From the NCBI RefSeq assembly GCF_001715195.1, contig NZ_MDWE01000002.1, positions 58,348-122,347 on the forward strand: a DNA stretch of 64,000 nt. The letters are read 5' to 3'. The position numbers and the translations under genes are program-made. This document shows positions 16,655-25,641 of this stretch, in pieces. The notes beneath the pieces were generated by a model that had not been told where the DNA came from, ran no database searches, and worked only from the letters and a program-made list of their open reading frames with translations. The DNA is from Rhodohalobacter halophilus (lineage in GTDB: Bacteria > Bacteroidota > Rhodothermia > Balneolales > Balneolaceae). Numbering within the stretch: the first letter of the stretch is position 1; each line of letters starts with the position of its first letter.

Positions 16655-16984
16655 ATGAGCGACATTGAAGATATCACAAACTCTATAACAAAATTCAGGG
16701 ATGAAAGAGATTGGGAGCAGTTTCATAATCCGAAAGATCTGGCGGTTGCGCTAAATATTGAAGCGGGAGAACTGCTGGAAGCTTTTCTTTGGAAAAAACC
16801 TCAGGAAGCCGATCCCGAAAAAGTAAAAGAGGAACTGGCGGATATTTTCAACTATGCCTTTCTGTTGGCAGAAAAATATGATTTCAATGTTAAAGAAATC
16901 ATCATGGAAAAACTTCAGTCCAACTCAATAAAATATCCTGTCCATAAGGCAAAGGGTTCTGCTAAAAAATATACCGACCTCTGA
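16655..16984 (+). CDS. MazG-like nucleotide pyrophosphohydrolase
   Basis: 109 residues, all-alpha. It carries E-A-G-E-L-L-E-A-F-L-W followed by E-E-L-A-D-I-F-N-Y, the E-x-x-E / E-x-x-D magnesium site of MazG/dCTPase-type enzymes that hydrolyse (d)NTPs to monophosphate and pyrophosphate. It ends 2 bases before the DUF2075 gene, so they are one operon. A role in clearing nucleotides during phage attack or in housecleaning is inferred from the context. Confidence 0.85.
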   Translation: MSDIEDITNSITKFRDERDWEQFHNPKDLAVALNIEAGELLEAFLWKKPQEADPEKVKEELADIFNYAFLLAEKYDFNVKEIIMEKLQSNSIKYPVHKAKGSAKKYTDL

Positions 16985-16986
16985 CC

Positions 16987-18840
16987 ATGATCGTATACAA
17001 ATCTACTAAAGAGAGTTTTACCGCTGATGTTGAAACCGGGATGGTTGAAGAGGTCATTGAGGCAAAATATAATGCCACTTTGAACCGTGGAGTCTCTAAA
17101 AATGAAAAACGATCATGGCAGAACTCCATGATGTACATGAACACGGTTTTAACGGACTATGAAATCCCCCTGGATGCCGGTATCACTATAGAGATGCAGA
17201 TTCCTCAAACATCAAAGCGAATTGATTTTATCATTACCGGCAAAAATAAATCAAAACAAGATCATGCGGTTATCGTAGAGCTCAAACAGTGGGAAACGGC
17301 TGAGAAAACTGGATTAGATGGAATCGTAAAAACTTTCATTGGGGGCGGAAAAAGAGAAGTCAGCCATCCCTCCTACCAGGCATGGTCATATGCCGCCCTG
17401 CTGAATGATTTCAATGAAGCCGTTTACGATGGAGATATCAACCTGAAAGCTTGCGCCTTTCTTCATAATTATCATTCCAACGAAGTTTTGGATGATCCTT
17501 TCTATCAGGATCACACTGAAAAGGCTCCGGTATTCATGAAGAAAGATATCACGAAGCTGAGAGAGTACATCAAGAGCTTCATCAAGTATGGCGACAGTGA
17601 TAACATTATCTATCGTATCGAAAACGGGCGTATCCGACCCTCGAAAATGCTGGCCGACAGTCTGAGCTCTATGCTTAAAGGCAACGAGGAGTTCATCATG
17701 ATTGATGAGCAGAAACTGGCGTTTGAATATGTAATGGATGCTGTACTCAACAGAAAGAAAGGGCAGAAACGGGTCGTGATCATTGAGGGCGGGCCGGGAA
17801 CCGGTAAATCCGTTGTAGCCATCAATTTGCTCGTCAAATTAACGGCTAAAAACCGGTTTGTAAGCTATATCACCAAGAACTCAGCACCCCGAACGATTTA
17901 TTCCTCTTTACTAACCGGTGACATGAAGAAGAGCCATATCAACAATCTTTTTAAAAGTTCAGGGTCCTTTACGGATACAGAACCCAACCTTTTTGATGCA
18001 CTCATTGTGGATGAAGCCCACCGGCTGAATGAAAAGTCGGGAATGTTTCGAAACAAGGGCGAAAATCAGATCAAGGAATTGATTTCGGCATCTAAAACTT
18101 CTGTCTTTTTTATTGATGAAGACCAACGGGTTCATATCCATGATATCGGAGAGAAGCAGGAGATCAGAAAGTGGGCTGCAGAAGCCGGGGCTGAAATTAT
18201 TGAAACAGAACTCAGCTCACAATTTCGCTGCAATGGATCAGACGGGTATATGGCGTGGTTGGATCATGCCCTGCAAATTAGGGAGACGGCCAACACAGAT
18301 TTAAAAGGCATAGACTTCGACTTTCAAATTTTCTCCTCTCCCAATGAAGTATTTGATAAGATAAAAGAGAAGAACAAAGAGAATAATAAATCCAGGATGG
18401 TGGCCGGGTACTGCTGGGATTGGAACAGCAAGAAAAATCCGGACGAGATGGACATTGTGATCCCAGAACATGATTTCGCTAAAAAATGGAACCTGGCAGA
18501 TGACGGAATGCTCTGGCTGATCAAGGAGGAGTCCATTAATGAAATTGGCTGCATTCACACCTGCCAGGGACTTGAACTGGATTACGTGGGTGTTATCATC
18601 GGCCCAGACTTCAAGATTCGGAATGGCGAAGCTGTTACGGATGCCTATGAGCGATCAAGCAACGACCGGTCGATTTTCGGGATTAAAAAAATGATGAAAG
18701 AAGAGCCTGCAAAAGCCAATGAGCTTGCTGAAACCATTATCAAGAATACCTACAGAACCCTGATGAGCCGGGGGATGAAAGGGTGCTATATCTATTGCAC
18801 GGATAAGGAGACGGAGGAGTATTTTAAGGCAATGACCTAA
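16987..18840 (+). CDS. DUF2075 helicase with nuclease-like N-terminus
   Basis: 617 residues. About residues 60-105 resemble a PD-(D/E)XK nuclease core (R-I-D80-F, then V-I-V-E98-L-K100). The ATPase part starts with Walker A G-G-P-G-T-G-K-S (268-275), then V-D-E-A-H-R (341-346) and I-D-E-D-Q-R-V-H near 376-383. T-C-Q-G-L-E-L-D-Y-V-G near the end is the superfamily-1 motif V region. This is the DUF2075/COG3410 architecture. It probably unwinds and perhaps cuts nucleic acid. It is coupled to MazG; base composition resembles the core genome, unlike the next genes. Confidence 0.85.
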   Translation: MIVYKSTKESFTADVETGMVEEVIEAKYNATLNRGVSKNEKRSWQNSMMYMNTVLTDYEIPLDAGITIEMQIPQTSKRIDFIITGKNKSKQDHAVIVELKQWETAEKTGLDGIVKTFIGGGKREVSHPSYQAWSYAALLNDFNEAVYDGDINLKACAFLHNYHSNEVLDDPFYQDHTEKAPVFMKKDITKLREYIKSFIKYGDSDNIIYRIENGRIRPSKMLADSLSSMLKGNEEFIMIDEQKLAFEYVMDAVLNRKKGQKRVVIIEGGPGTGKSVVAINLLVKLTAKNRFVSYITKNSAPRTIYSSLLTGDMKKSHINNLFKSSGSFTDTEPNLFDALIVDEAHRLNEKSGMFRNKGENQIKELISASKTSVFFIDEDQRVHIHDIGEKQEIRKWAAEAGAEIIETELSSQFRCNGSDGYMAWLDHALQIRETANTDLKGIDFDFQIFSSPNEVFDKIKEKNKENNKSRMVAGYCWDWNSKKNPDEMDIVIPEHDFAKKWNLADDGMLWLIKEESINEIGCIHTCQGLELDYVGVIIGPDFKIRNGEAVTDAYERSSNDRSIFGIKKMMKEEPAKANELAETIIKNTYRTLMSRGMKGCYIYCTDKETEEYFKAMT

Positions 18841-18897
18841 AAATAAATGGCTTAAAAACTAATGTAAATGTCTTCACAGCTAAATAAGTAAGAAAAC

Positions 18898-18996
18898 CCC
18901 GAAGCCAGCAAACTGGAAGCCGAAATAGACCAGCTGGTGTATGAGCTGTATGGCTTGAGTGATGAGGAGATTGGGATTGTGGAAAATTCAATTTAA
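18898..18996 (+). pseudogene. 3' remnant of a type IIG (Eco57I-like) restriction enzyme
   Basis: The frame reads K-L-E-A-E-I-D-Q-L-V-Y-E-L-Y-G-L-S-D-E-E-I, then I-V-E-N before a stop. This is the characteristic C-terminal tail of Eco57I/type IIG restriction-methylase polypeptides. Everything upstream of it is missing, so a full R-M gene was deleted or replaced here, leaving about 33 codons. Confidence 0.7.
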
Positions 18997-19006
18997 ATAA
19001 GGAGAA

Positions 19007-22000
19007 ATGACTGATACTATAGAAATTCAAGTCTTTGTTTCTAATCCTGGAGATGTTGAGCCTGAAAAAAGAGTGGTTGAATCGGTTTGCAAGAGACTTT
19101 CAGAATCTTATCAAGATTATTGTAAAGTTAGATTAAGAGTTAGGGAATGGTCTACAATTGTTGGTCAATTTGGAAAACGTCCACAACAAATTATTAACGA
19201 TGAAATTCAAAATTATGATATTTACTTAGGAATTTGGTGGATGCGTTTTGGTTCAAAAACAGGTGTTATAAATCCTGAAACAAAGGAGGAATTTGAATCA
19301 GGTACGCATGAGGAATTTTACTTAGCATATGAAAATTGGGATCAATTTAGGCAACCTGAAATTTTTCTTTTTTTTAAAGAACCCAAAATTTCAGGTGCCT
19401 CAAGAGAAACAGAGCAACTACTGAAAGTTCAAAAATTTAGAGAAAACCAGCAGAAAAATGGATGGTGTAACAGATTTCAAGATGAAAAAGAGTTTCAGAG
19501 TAAGGTATATGACCTCTTAAATAATAAGTTGTTAAATTTTTGTTTTAAAGAGAAAAAAGCTAAAAAAGACAGAGTTGAAAAAAATTCTAAACATTTACCA
19601 TTTACTAAAAAACAGGATATCTATTTAAAACAGCTGTATATATCTCGGGACATAATTCCATATAACTCACTAGTAAATGAACCTAAATTCAGACTTAATG
19701 ATAAAAAGAATCGCAGCAGGCTTTTAGAAAAAATATTGATAGAAAGTAAAATCGTATTGCTAGGGGAAGCTGGTTCTGGAAAAACTACAGAACTAAAAAA
19801 ATTAGCAATAGACTTAAACGATGAAGATTCTTCATTTTTTCCAATTTATCAGCAATTAACTAACTATACTCCAGAAATAGGTTTAGAGGATTTTCTTCCA
19901 GAATATTGGAAAGAAATTCCTGAGGATTTATTGGTAATTATTTGGGATGGATTAGATGAAATACCTCCAGAAGAGTTCAACAAGGTAGTACGTCAAATTA
20001 ATAGCTTTTCAGAAAGATATTCCGAAATAAGGATTGTCATTTCTTGTCGTACCAATTTTTATGAATTACCGAACAATACATCTCAAGGCACACTTCCAGA
20101 TTATGAATCTTATTTTATAAATGATTTCGATATAGATGATGTAAAACGGTTTTATAAAACAAGTTTTGAAGAAAAAGAGGTGGATGACTTTATTGCAAAT
20201 ATATTTGAAAATGATTTGGGTGACTTAATTGTAAACCCCTTCTTTGTAATGGTCCTGGCAGATGTTTATTCGAAGAACAAAACTCTATCGCTAAGCCAGG
20301 CTGATTTATTCCAACAATTTCTATTTCAGAGAATGGAATTTGATGAAGAGCACTTCAAAACAACGTTTGAAATACGATCTAAAAAACAGGAGTTAATAGA
20401 ATTATTGGAAAAAGTTGCATTGGGGATGGAAACTCTTGCCCAAAATTACATTCAGGAGGAAGACTTACTGACGCTTGTAAATAGTAAAGAATATAAAATG
20501 CTTCAATTTGGCTCATCTTTTACTAAAAGGAAAGGCGATGATAGAGTTTGGAAATTTGAACATAACAATATTCAAGAATATCTAGCCGCAAGGGTGTTAT
20601 CTAAATTGGAGTATGATAAAGTTATCCAATTTATAACCTTTGAACCCGATCATGAAAAACTCATTCCAAGCTGGCTTAATACACTATCCTTTTTATTTAG
20701 TTTGTTGAATTCAGATGAAAACTTATTTAATCAATTATTGAAATGGTTATTGGATAACGAGGAGGAAGTAGTCGTAAAGTTTGAAAGAGATAAAATTCCA
20801 ACTGGTACTCGGAATGAACTATTTCAAGGTATTTTCAATCATTATAAAAGTCACGATGTTCGGATAAATTCAAATAAGTTTAGTGATCGGGAATTAGCAA
20901 AATTTGGCCAATCTTCTGAAAATCTGAAATTCTTAATTAGTGAAATAAAGGATGAAAACAGCTCCCGAATAAACAAACTAAATGCGATTCATTTGATCGG
21001 GTATTATAATTTTGAAGATTTTGGTACAGAAGAAATAAGTCTAACAAAAGACCTTCTTGTAGCTGAAGTATTATCTCATATTGATGATTCGTACTACATA
21101 TTCAATTCGATTCATGCATTGGAACATGGAAAACTATATGACCGAGATGTTATCGAAAAAATAATGGATCAGTTCGGTAAGAGGGAGAATCAGTACATTC
21201 GTGCGGCAATCTATTCTCTGCTAATTGAATCCGGTTATGTAGATAACTATGTAGATTATCTGGTGGAAGGGTCAAAATTATTGTATAAACAAGATTCAAA
21301 TGAGAGGGGGCAAACAAGTCTCCTTGATGAAAGCTGGAATCTTAAAAATTGCTTTAAAAGCATTAAGTCTTATGAAGGGTTAACTACTCTTTATCAAGAG
21401 ATTTCAAAAGAAAGGTATTTTGATTTCGGATATGACTCCGAGAAAATCTTGAAAGCTATCATTGATAATTCAATTCAATTGTACAAAAAAGATACACGAA
21501 TCTTCGAAAAATTTTTAGACTGGTATGTGAAACAGGTTAATAACTTTAGATGGAAGTGGTTGAAGGAGCAGTTAAGATTTTTTAAGGAGACGGACACTAC
21601 TGTTAAAGCATTCCAGAGTCTATGGGAAAGTGAAGATAGAGACAGTGAAGCGATTGTAACAGCTTTGGCGCATCTTGCTACTGAAAACTCTTTAAAATTT
21701 GTGATAAAAAAATATGAAAAGCATGATTGTACCAATAGAGATATTGAAAATTTATACCAGCGAATGTATCGGGTTGGAAATGAGAGCTATCCAGTTTTTA
21801 AAGAGCTAATCAAGGAGAACACTTCAATTTCTATAGAAGAGCCCGAACCTCAGTTTGATTACGAGAAGTTTAGAAATGAAAAGAGGCAGAAAGACTTTGA
21901 TCTGCTTTTTGAAGAAGAAGGTATAGAAAGAAGTGTTGAACAGATATTTCAAAAAGAGGAAAAGAATGTGCTTTCTGAAGACGACCTTTTTGAAATGCGA

Positions 22001-23245
22001 AAGATACAAAACAGGTATACCGAAATAGATGATATTTATCCTGAGCCTGCCTTGAGGTTACTACGCAGTCTGTCTAGAAAGGAAAAAAATATAACTCAAA
22101 GGGAAGCCCTTAATTGGTTTGAAGAAAATCATAATGTTGAATGGTATAAAATTTCATTGGTATATGAATACCTTTCTCGTGATGAAAACCTTGACGTCAA
22201 AGAATATCAGAGAGAGTGGATTAAGAATTGGTGTGATGATAAAATCAGTGAAGTTGATTTTAAAGTTGCCATTCGACAAAAAGAAGGAGAAGGGGTAAGC
22301 AGTAATTATATAGCTATATATCTTTGGTATTTCTTGAGAAGGTTTGACTTTGATTACCCGGAACATGTGATGCTGGACATGCTGTCTTTTGATCATATAG
22401 AAGGCCATGGTTGGATAGGTATAAATTATATAACAAGTAAGCTTGATGTTGAAATTATTAAGAAAAGGGTAATTCAAAATCTACAAGATGGTATTGAAGT
22501 TACCCAAGTACTTTTAAACCATATAGAATATGCGGTTGAACATAAACTAAAAGAGGTTTATCCAATAATATTTAAAGAAATTTTGAACAATCAGCATGAT
22601 GATTATGATCGCAGAAAAATGCTCAATATATATTATGAAGCAACGAAAGATATTAGTGAACTTAAAAATTTATTAGCCAAAGCTGACTCACTTATCAGGT
22701 GGGAAATAGTAGAAAAATTATATCAAAGCGAAGATTTTAATTACCTGAAAGGTTATTTGATTGAATTTCTGAGTGGTGAATTTGAAGATGAGGAAAAATT
22801 AAAAGCGGCTGAATTTCTTGTGAAAATGAATAGCTTGGAAGGTCTTAAATATTATTCAAGGTGGTTAATTGATAACAACCCGTCTGAATATGATTTTACA
22901 AAAACCAATTGTCTAAACAAATTGACCGATAGAAGAGCTATTCCATATCTCTTAGAATTATTGGAACTCAGCTACGATATAAAAGTGGGTTTTGAACGAA
23001 TTAATTCCTTGAAGAACAATGCACTTGATGCTTTGACAAAAATAGCCTTAGAAGATAAAGATAACTTTAGTGAGGTGATAGAAAGACTGAGAGACTTTAT
23101 GGAAGAACACAAAGAAACTAAAAATGTAAAGTTTCTTCTTCATACTATAGAAAGAATGGAACATCAATTTTATATGAATAAAGCTCAGTCTTATTCTATC
23201 AATCAGGTAAAACAGAAATTGAAATTAATTGAAAGTTATAATTGA
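19007..23245 (+). CDS. DUF4062-NACHT STAND ATPase, bNACHT-like defence protein
   Basis: 1412 residues. The N-terminus (about 5-110) is a DUF4062 domain: V-F-V-S-N-P-G-D-V-E-P-E-K, later D-I-Y-L-G-I-W-W-M-R-F-G. A NACHT ATPase follows, with Walker A G-E-A-G-S-G-K-T-T (253-261) and Walker B W-D-G-L-D-E (313-318), then S-C-R-T-N. From about 600 on it is helical and repeat-like, a probable sensor. Bacterial NACHT proteins of this layout are known anti-phage NLR-like proteins. An AGGAG site precedes the ATG at 19007. The gene is markedly AT-rich against its neighbours, which suggests recent transfer. It replaces a lost R-M gene. Confidence 0.82.
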   Translation: MTDTIEIQVFVSNPGDVEPEKRVVESVCKRLSESYQDYCKVRLRVREWSTIVGQFGKRPQQIINDEIQNYDIYLGIWWMRFGSKTGVINPETKEEFESGTHEEFYLAYENWDQFRQPEIFLFFKEPKISGASRETEQLLKVQKFRENQQKNGWCNRFQDEKEFQSKVYDLLNNKLLNFCFKEKKAKKDRVEKNSKHLPFTKKQDIYLKQLYISRDIIPYNSLVNEPKFRLNDKKNRSRLLEKILIESKIVLLGEAGSGKTTELKKLAIDLNDEDSSFFPIYQQLTNYTPEIGLEDFLPEYWKEIPEDLLVIIWDGLDEIPPEEFNKVVRQINSFSERYSEIRIVISCRTNFYELPNNTSQGTLPDYESYFINDFDIDDVKRFYKTSFEEKEVDDFIANIFENDLGDLIVNPFFVMVLADVYSKNKTLSLSQADLFQQFLFQRMEFDEEHFKTTFEIRSKKQELIELLEKVALGMETLAQNYIQEEDLLTLVNSKEYKMLQFGSSFTKRKGDDRVWKFEHNNIQEYLAARVLSKLEYDKVIQFITFEPDHEKLIPSWLNTLSFLFSLLNSDENLFNQLLKWLLDNEEEVVVKFERDKIPTGTRNELFQGIFNHYKSHDVRINSNKFSDRELAKFGQSSENLKFLISEIKDENSSRINKLNAIHLIGYYNFEDFGTEEISLTKDLLVAEVLSHIDDSYYIFNSIHALEHGKLYDRDVIEKIMDQFGKRENQYIRAAIYSLLIESGYVDNYVDYLVEGSKLLYKQDSNERGQTSLLDESWNLKNCFKSIKSYEGLTTLYQEISKERYFDFGYDSEKILKAIIDNSIQLYKKDTRIFEKFLDWYVKQVNNFRWKWLKEQLRFFKETDTTVKAFQSLWESEDRDSEAIVTALAHLATENSLKFVIKKYEKHDCTNRDIENLYQRMYRVGNESYPVFKELIKENTSISIEEPEPQFDYEKFRNEKRQKDFDLLFEEEGIERSVEQIFQKEEKNVLSEDDLFEMRKIQNRYTEIDDIYPEPALRLLRSLSRKEKNITQREALNWFEENHNVEWYKISLVYEYLSRDENLDVKEYQREWIKNWCDDKISEVDFKVAIRQKEGEGVSSNYIAIYLWYFLRRFDFDYPEHVMLDMLSFDHIEGHGWIGINYITSKLDVEIIKKRVIQNLQDGIEVTQVLLNHIEYAVEHKLKEVYPIIFKEILNNQHDDYDRRKMLNIYYEATKDISELKNLLAKADSLIRWEIVEKLYQSEDFNYLKGYLIEFLSGEFEDEEKLKAAEFLVKMNSLEGLKYYSRWLIDNNPSEYDFTKTNCLNKLTDRRAIPYLLELLELSYDIKVGFERINSLKNNALDALTKIALEDKDNFSEVIERLRDFMEEHKETKNVKFLLHTIERMEHQFYMNKAQSYSINQVKQKLKLIESYN

Positions 23246-23500
23246 ATTACTGCTCCATGATTCCAGTTTGAGAATAGGGTCCCCTCAAACCAATGGTTAA
23301 CGGGCAACCATTTCTTTCTATCTGTTGGTAACTCTGTTTAAAATTTGTTCAAAAATAATCTCAAATCGGTTAGGATAATTAAGTACATTCTTATAGATCG
23401 TACATATAGCGATTGATGTACTTATCCAGGGAGGGTAGTCGGCCCTGGGAGTTCCAGAACCGACTTACAACCAACTTTTGCTGAAATTCGTAATTGAGTT

Positions 23501-24775
23501 ATGAAGTATATCTTTTTAGATACCAATGTGCTAATTCATTATTTGCCAATTGATGAAATAGACTGGGAAGTTTTTTTTGGCAAAGAAGAATTGTGCTTTT
23601 CAATTCCTTATACGGTAGTTCAAGAATTGGATAATCATAAATATAGTGATAAGAGTTTTTTGCAAAAAAGAAGTAGAAAAATCTTATCAAGTCTAAGAAA
23701 ATTAGAGAACGGGAGGGGAGCATTTTCAGATAAAATAAATGTAGAAATTTTGATAGAAGAACACTCTGAATCAATTTATAAGCCAAATAATTTAGATAAA
23801 ACTCAACCGGACGAAAGAATAATTGCTAGTATTTTAAATTATCAAAAAGATAACCCAGAAAAGGATATTTTTCTTGTTACAGGTGATTTTTCAATGGGGT
23901 TAAAGGCGAAAAAATTGGGGATTAACGTAAAGCAGTTAAATGATGAATACCTGTTGCCTTCAAGTGAATCTGAAGAACAAATAGAGCTTAAAAAGCTTCG
24001 TAAAGAAAACCTAAGACTCAAAAAATTATTTCCTGATGTTGACTTACTTTTTCCAAATGGGAAAAAGCATCAGTTATTTACTGTTCACAAGATGTTAACT
24101 TATGAACAGGATTATATTGACAAAAAAATCGATGAACTTAAATCAATAGTTCCCAAAATAGATACCAAAAATAATAGATCATCTTTAGGCCTATATGATC
24201 TTGCTTCTACAAAAGTATTTTTAAGTAAAAGTGCAGAAGATTATAACAGTGAGCTTGATGACTATTATGAATCTTATCGAGAATATTTAGAGAATAGGCT
24301 TGCTTACCTTCAATGTATGCGAAGATCTTTTGAGATTAAGTTAATTGTTCAAAATAAAGGAACCGCTCCCGCTGAAGACTTAGATATATGGCTGCATTTT
24401 CCTGATGGATTCTCAGTTTACAGTGTTAAGGAATTTCCCCTTAAAAGGCCGGTTGAACCTTTACCACCTAACAGGGAATGGAATAAAGATTTGGCAAGTC
24501 GAATACCTTATATAGGTATTAATGATTTCGACGCACGAAATTTTAATATCACGTCAAATGTTGGCGGGTTAGATATTAATAAGACAAATAGCTATGAAGT
24601 AGAGACCTCTGTTGGTAGGATTAAGCATAATAGAAGTGAAAACATAAAAGATATAATGATTCTATATATGCCTGAAGATGAGGTCAAGGGATTCAACATT
24701 GATTACAGAATAGATATTGGGAATTACCCTGATCGTATCGAAGGCCAACTAAATGCACAAGTGCATGAGATTTAA
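23501..24775 (+). CDS. PIN-domain protein with long C-terminal extension
   Basis: 424 residues. The first 150 form a PIN nuclease: F-L-D7-T-N, Q-E42-L-D-N-H, P-D104-E-R and T-G-D129-F-S give the four acidic metal-binding positions. A coiled-coil stretch (about 160-280) follows, then a beta-rich C-terminal domain (I-V-Q-N-K-G-T-A-P-A-E-D, CARDB-like). Classic PIN toxins are about 130 residues, so this is not a simple VapC. AT-rich like the NACHT gene. Likely an RNase of the defence island; the target is unknown. The 255 bases before it (23246-23500) hold no gene I can see. Confidence 0.72.
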   Translation: MKYIFLDTNVLIHYLPIDEIDWEVFFGKEELCFSIPYTVVQELDNHKYSDKSFLQKRSRKILSSLRKLENGRGAFSDKINVEILIEEHSESIYKPNNLDKTQPDERIIASILNYQKDNPEKDIFLVTGDFSMGLKAKKLGINVKQLNDEYLLPSSESEEQIELKKLRKENLRLKKLFPDVDLLFPNGKKHQLFTVHKMLTYEQDYIDKKIDELKSIVPKIDTKNNRSSLGLYDLASTKVFLSKSAEDYNSELDDYYESYREYLENRLAYLQCMRRSFEIKLIVQNKGTAPAEDLDIWLHFPDGFSVYSVKEFPLKRPVEPLPPNREWNKDLASRIPYIGINDFDARNFNITSNVGGLDINKTNSYEVETSVGRIKHNRSENIKDIMILYMPEDEVKGFNIDYRIDIGNYPDRIEGQLNAQVHEI

Positions 24776-24822
24776 ATTTTTGTGAAAGTTGGAGGAATTA
24801 TAATTAAAGACATATTCAAAGT

Positions 24823-25212
24823 TTGACAGACCAAGAAAGAGAAGTGGAAGAATACAGATCAACTGTTCGAGAGATGCGGGATTATGCCCAGGAACAGTTT
24901 GATAAACTAATTGTGTACTTATCCAGCGGGGGGCTGATCTTAACTTTGGGCTTCGTAAAAGACTTAGTTGATTTAGATGAAGCAAATTGGAAGTTCCTCA
25001 TGATCACTTCTTGGGCAGGTTTTGTCATATCATTGCTGTTAATCCTATTGTCCCATAAATCCGCCATTAAAGCTGGAACTCTTGAGTTACAAGGAAAGCA
25101 AACCGAGAGTGATAAACAGGATAAAATTACGAACCGATTGAATAACTGGTCGTTTGGTTTCTTAATCGCAGCAATAACCGTATTTGTAATATTCTTCACC
25201 ATAAATATATAG
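24823..25212 (+). CDS. small membrane protein, two or three TM helices
   Basis: 129 residues from a TTG start; the frame has an in-frame stop just upstream and no ATG near it. A charged coiled N-terminus is followed by hydrophobic segments at about 33-47, 60-80 and 108-127. No family recognised. It sits 47 bases after the PIN gene in the same direction, and tiny genes follow it. Confidence 0.6.
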   Translation: MTDQEREVEEYRSTVREMRDYAQEQFDKLIVYLSSGGLILTLGFVKDLVDLDEANWKFLMITSWAGFVISLLLILLSHKSAIKAGTLELQGKQTESDKQDKITNRLNNWSFGFLIAAITVFVIFFTINI

Positions 25213-25214
25213 TC

Positions 25215-25319
25215 ATGGCTAAAAAGCAAAAAACACAACAGACAGTCCCTGTAAAAAAGGGGAAAACTAAGCATCCAAGACCCTCTGCAAGTCAAGATAA
25301 AAAACCACCCAAAAAATGA
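25215..25319 (+). CDS. tiny Lys/Pro-rich protein 1
   Basis: 34 residues, very basic, with K-T-K-H-P-R-P-S and a K-K-P-P-K-K end. It begins 2 bases after the membrane-protein stop and its TGA overlaps the ATG of the next tiny gene. The shared motif with that gene argues that both are real. Confidence 0.5.
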   Translation: MAKKQKTQQTVPVKKGKTKHPRPSASQDKKPPKK

Positions 25320-25438
25320 GTGATTCAAAGAAGAAAAGCATAACTAAATATCCGGAAAAGAAAAGAGTCAGGCACAATAGTAAAACAAAACCTCCGCGTC
25401 CGGATGTTACAAAAACAAATCCTCCTAAGAAGGATTAG
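25316..25438 (+). CDS. tiny Lys/Pro-rich protein 2
   Basis: 40 residues with K-T-K-P-P-R-P-D and a N-P-P-K-K-D end, parallel to tiny protein 1. It overlaps gene 1 by ATGA. It is probably unstructured and binds nucleic acid or membrane; function unknown. It ends 6 bases before the convergent gene stop at 25444. Confidence 0.5.
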   Translation: MSDSKKKSITKYPEKKRVRHNSKTKPPRPDVTKTNPPKKD

Positions 25439-25443
25439 GGGGC

Positions 25444-25641
25444 TTACCCTGTTTTTTTAGGCTGCTGTCGTTTCATCTCCTTTTCAATAATTCTAATCAG
25501 CCGGTCAGAAACTTCTTCAGCAAGTTTTTCAGGATTCATCACTTTACGTTCCTCTTGTTCTTGCTCTTTTTTCCGCCACAAGTCAGCGGCTACATGAGGA
25601 TCAAAGCGACGGCTTGTGTTATCTGTTGGTTGCTCGGTCAT
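25444..25641 (-). CDS. small charged partner of proteasome-like protein
   Basis: 65 residues, helical and highly charged (K-E-Q-E-Q-E-E-R-K, then L-A-E-E-V-S-D-R-L-I-R-I). Its ATG overlaps the stop of the upstream 428-residue gene (25638-25641), indicating translational coupling. It could be a regulatory or recruiting subunit; no family recognised. Confidence 0.6.
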   Translation of the reverse strand: MTEQPTDNTSRRFDPHVAADLWRKKEQEQEERKVMNPEKLAEEVSDRLIRIIEKEMKRQQPKKTG

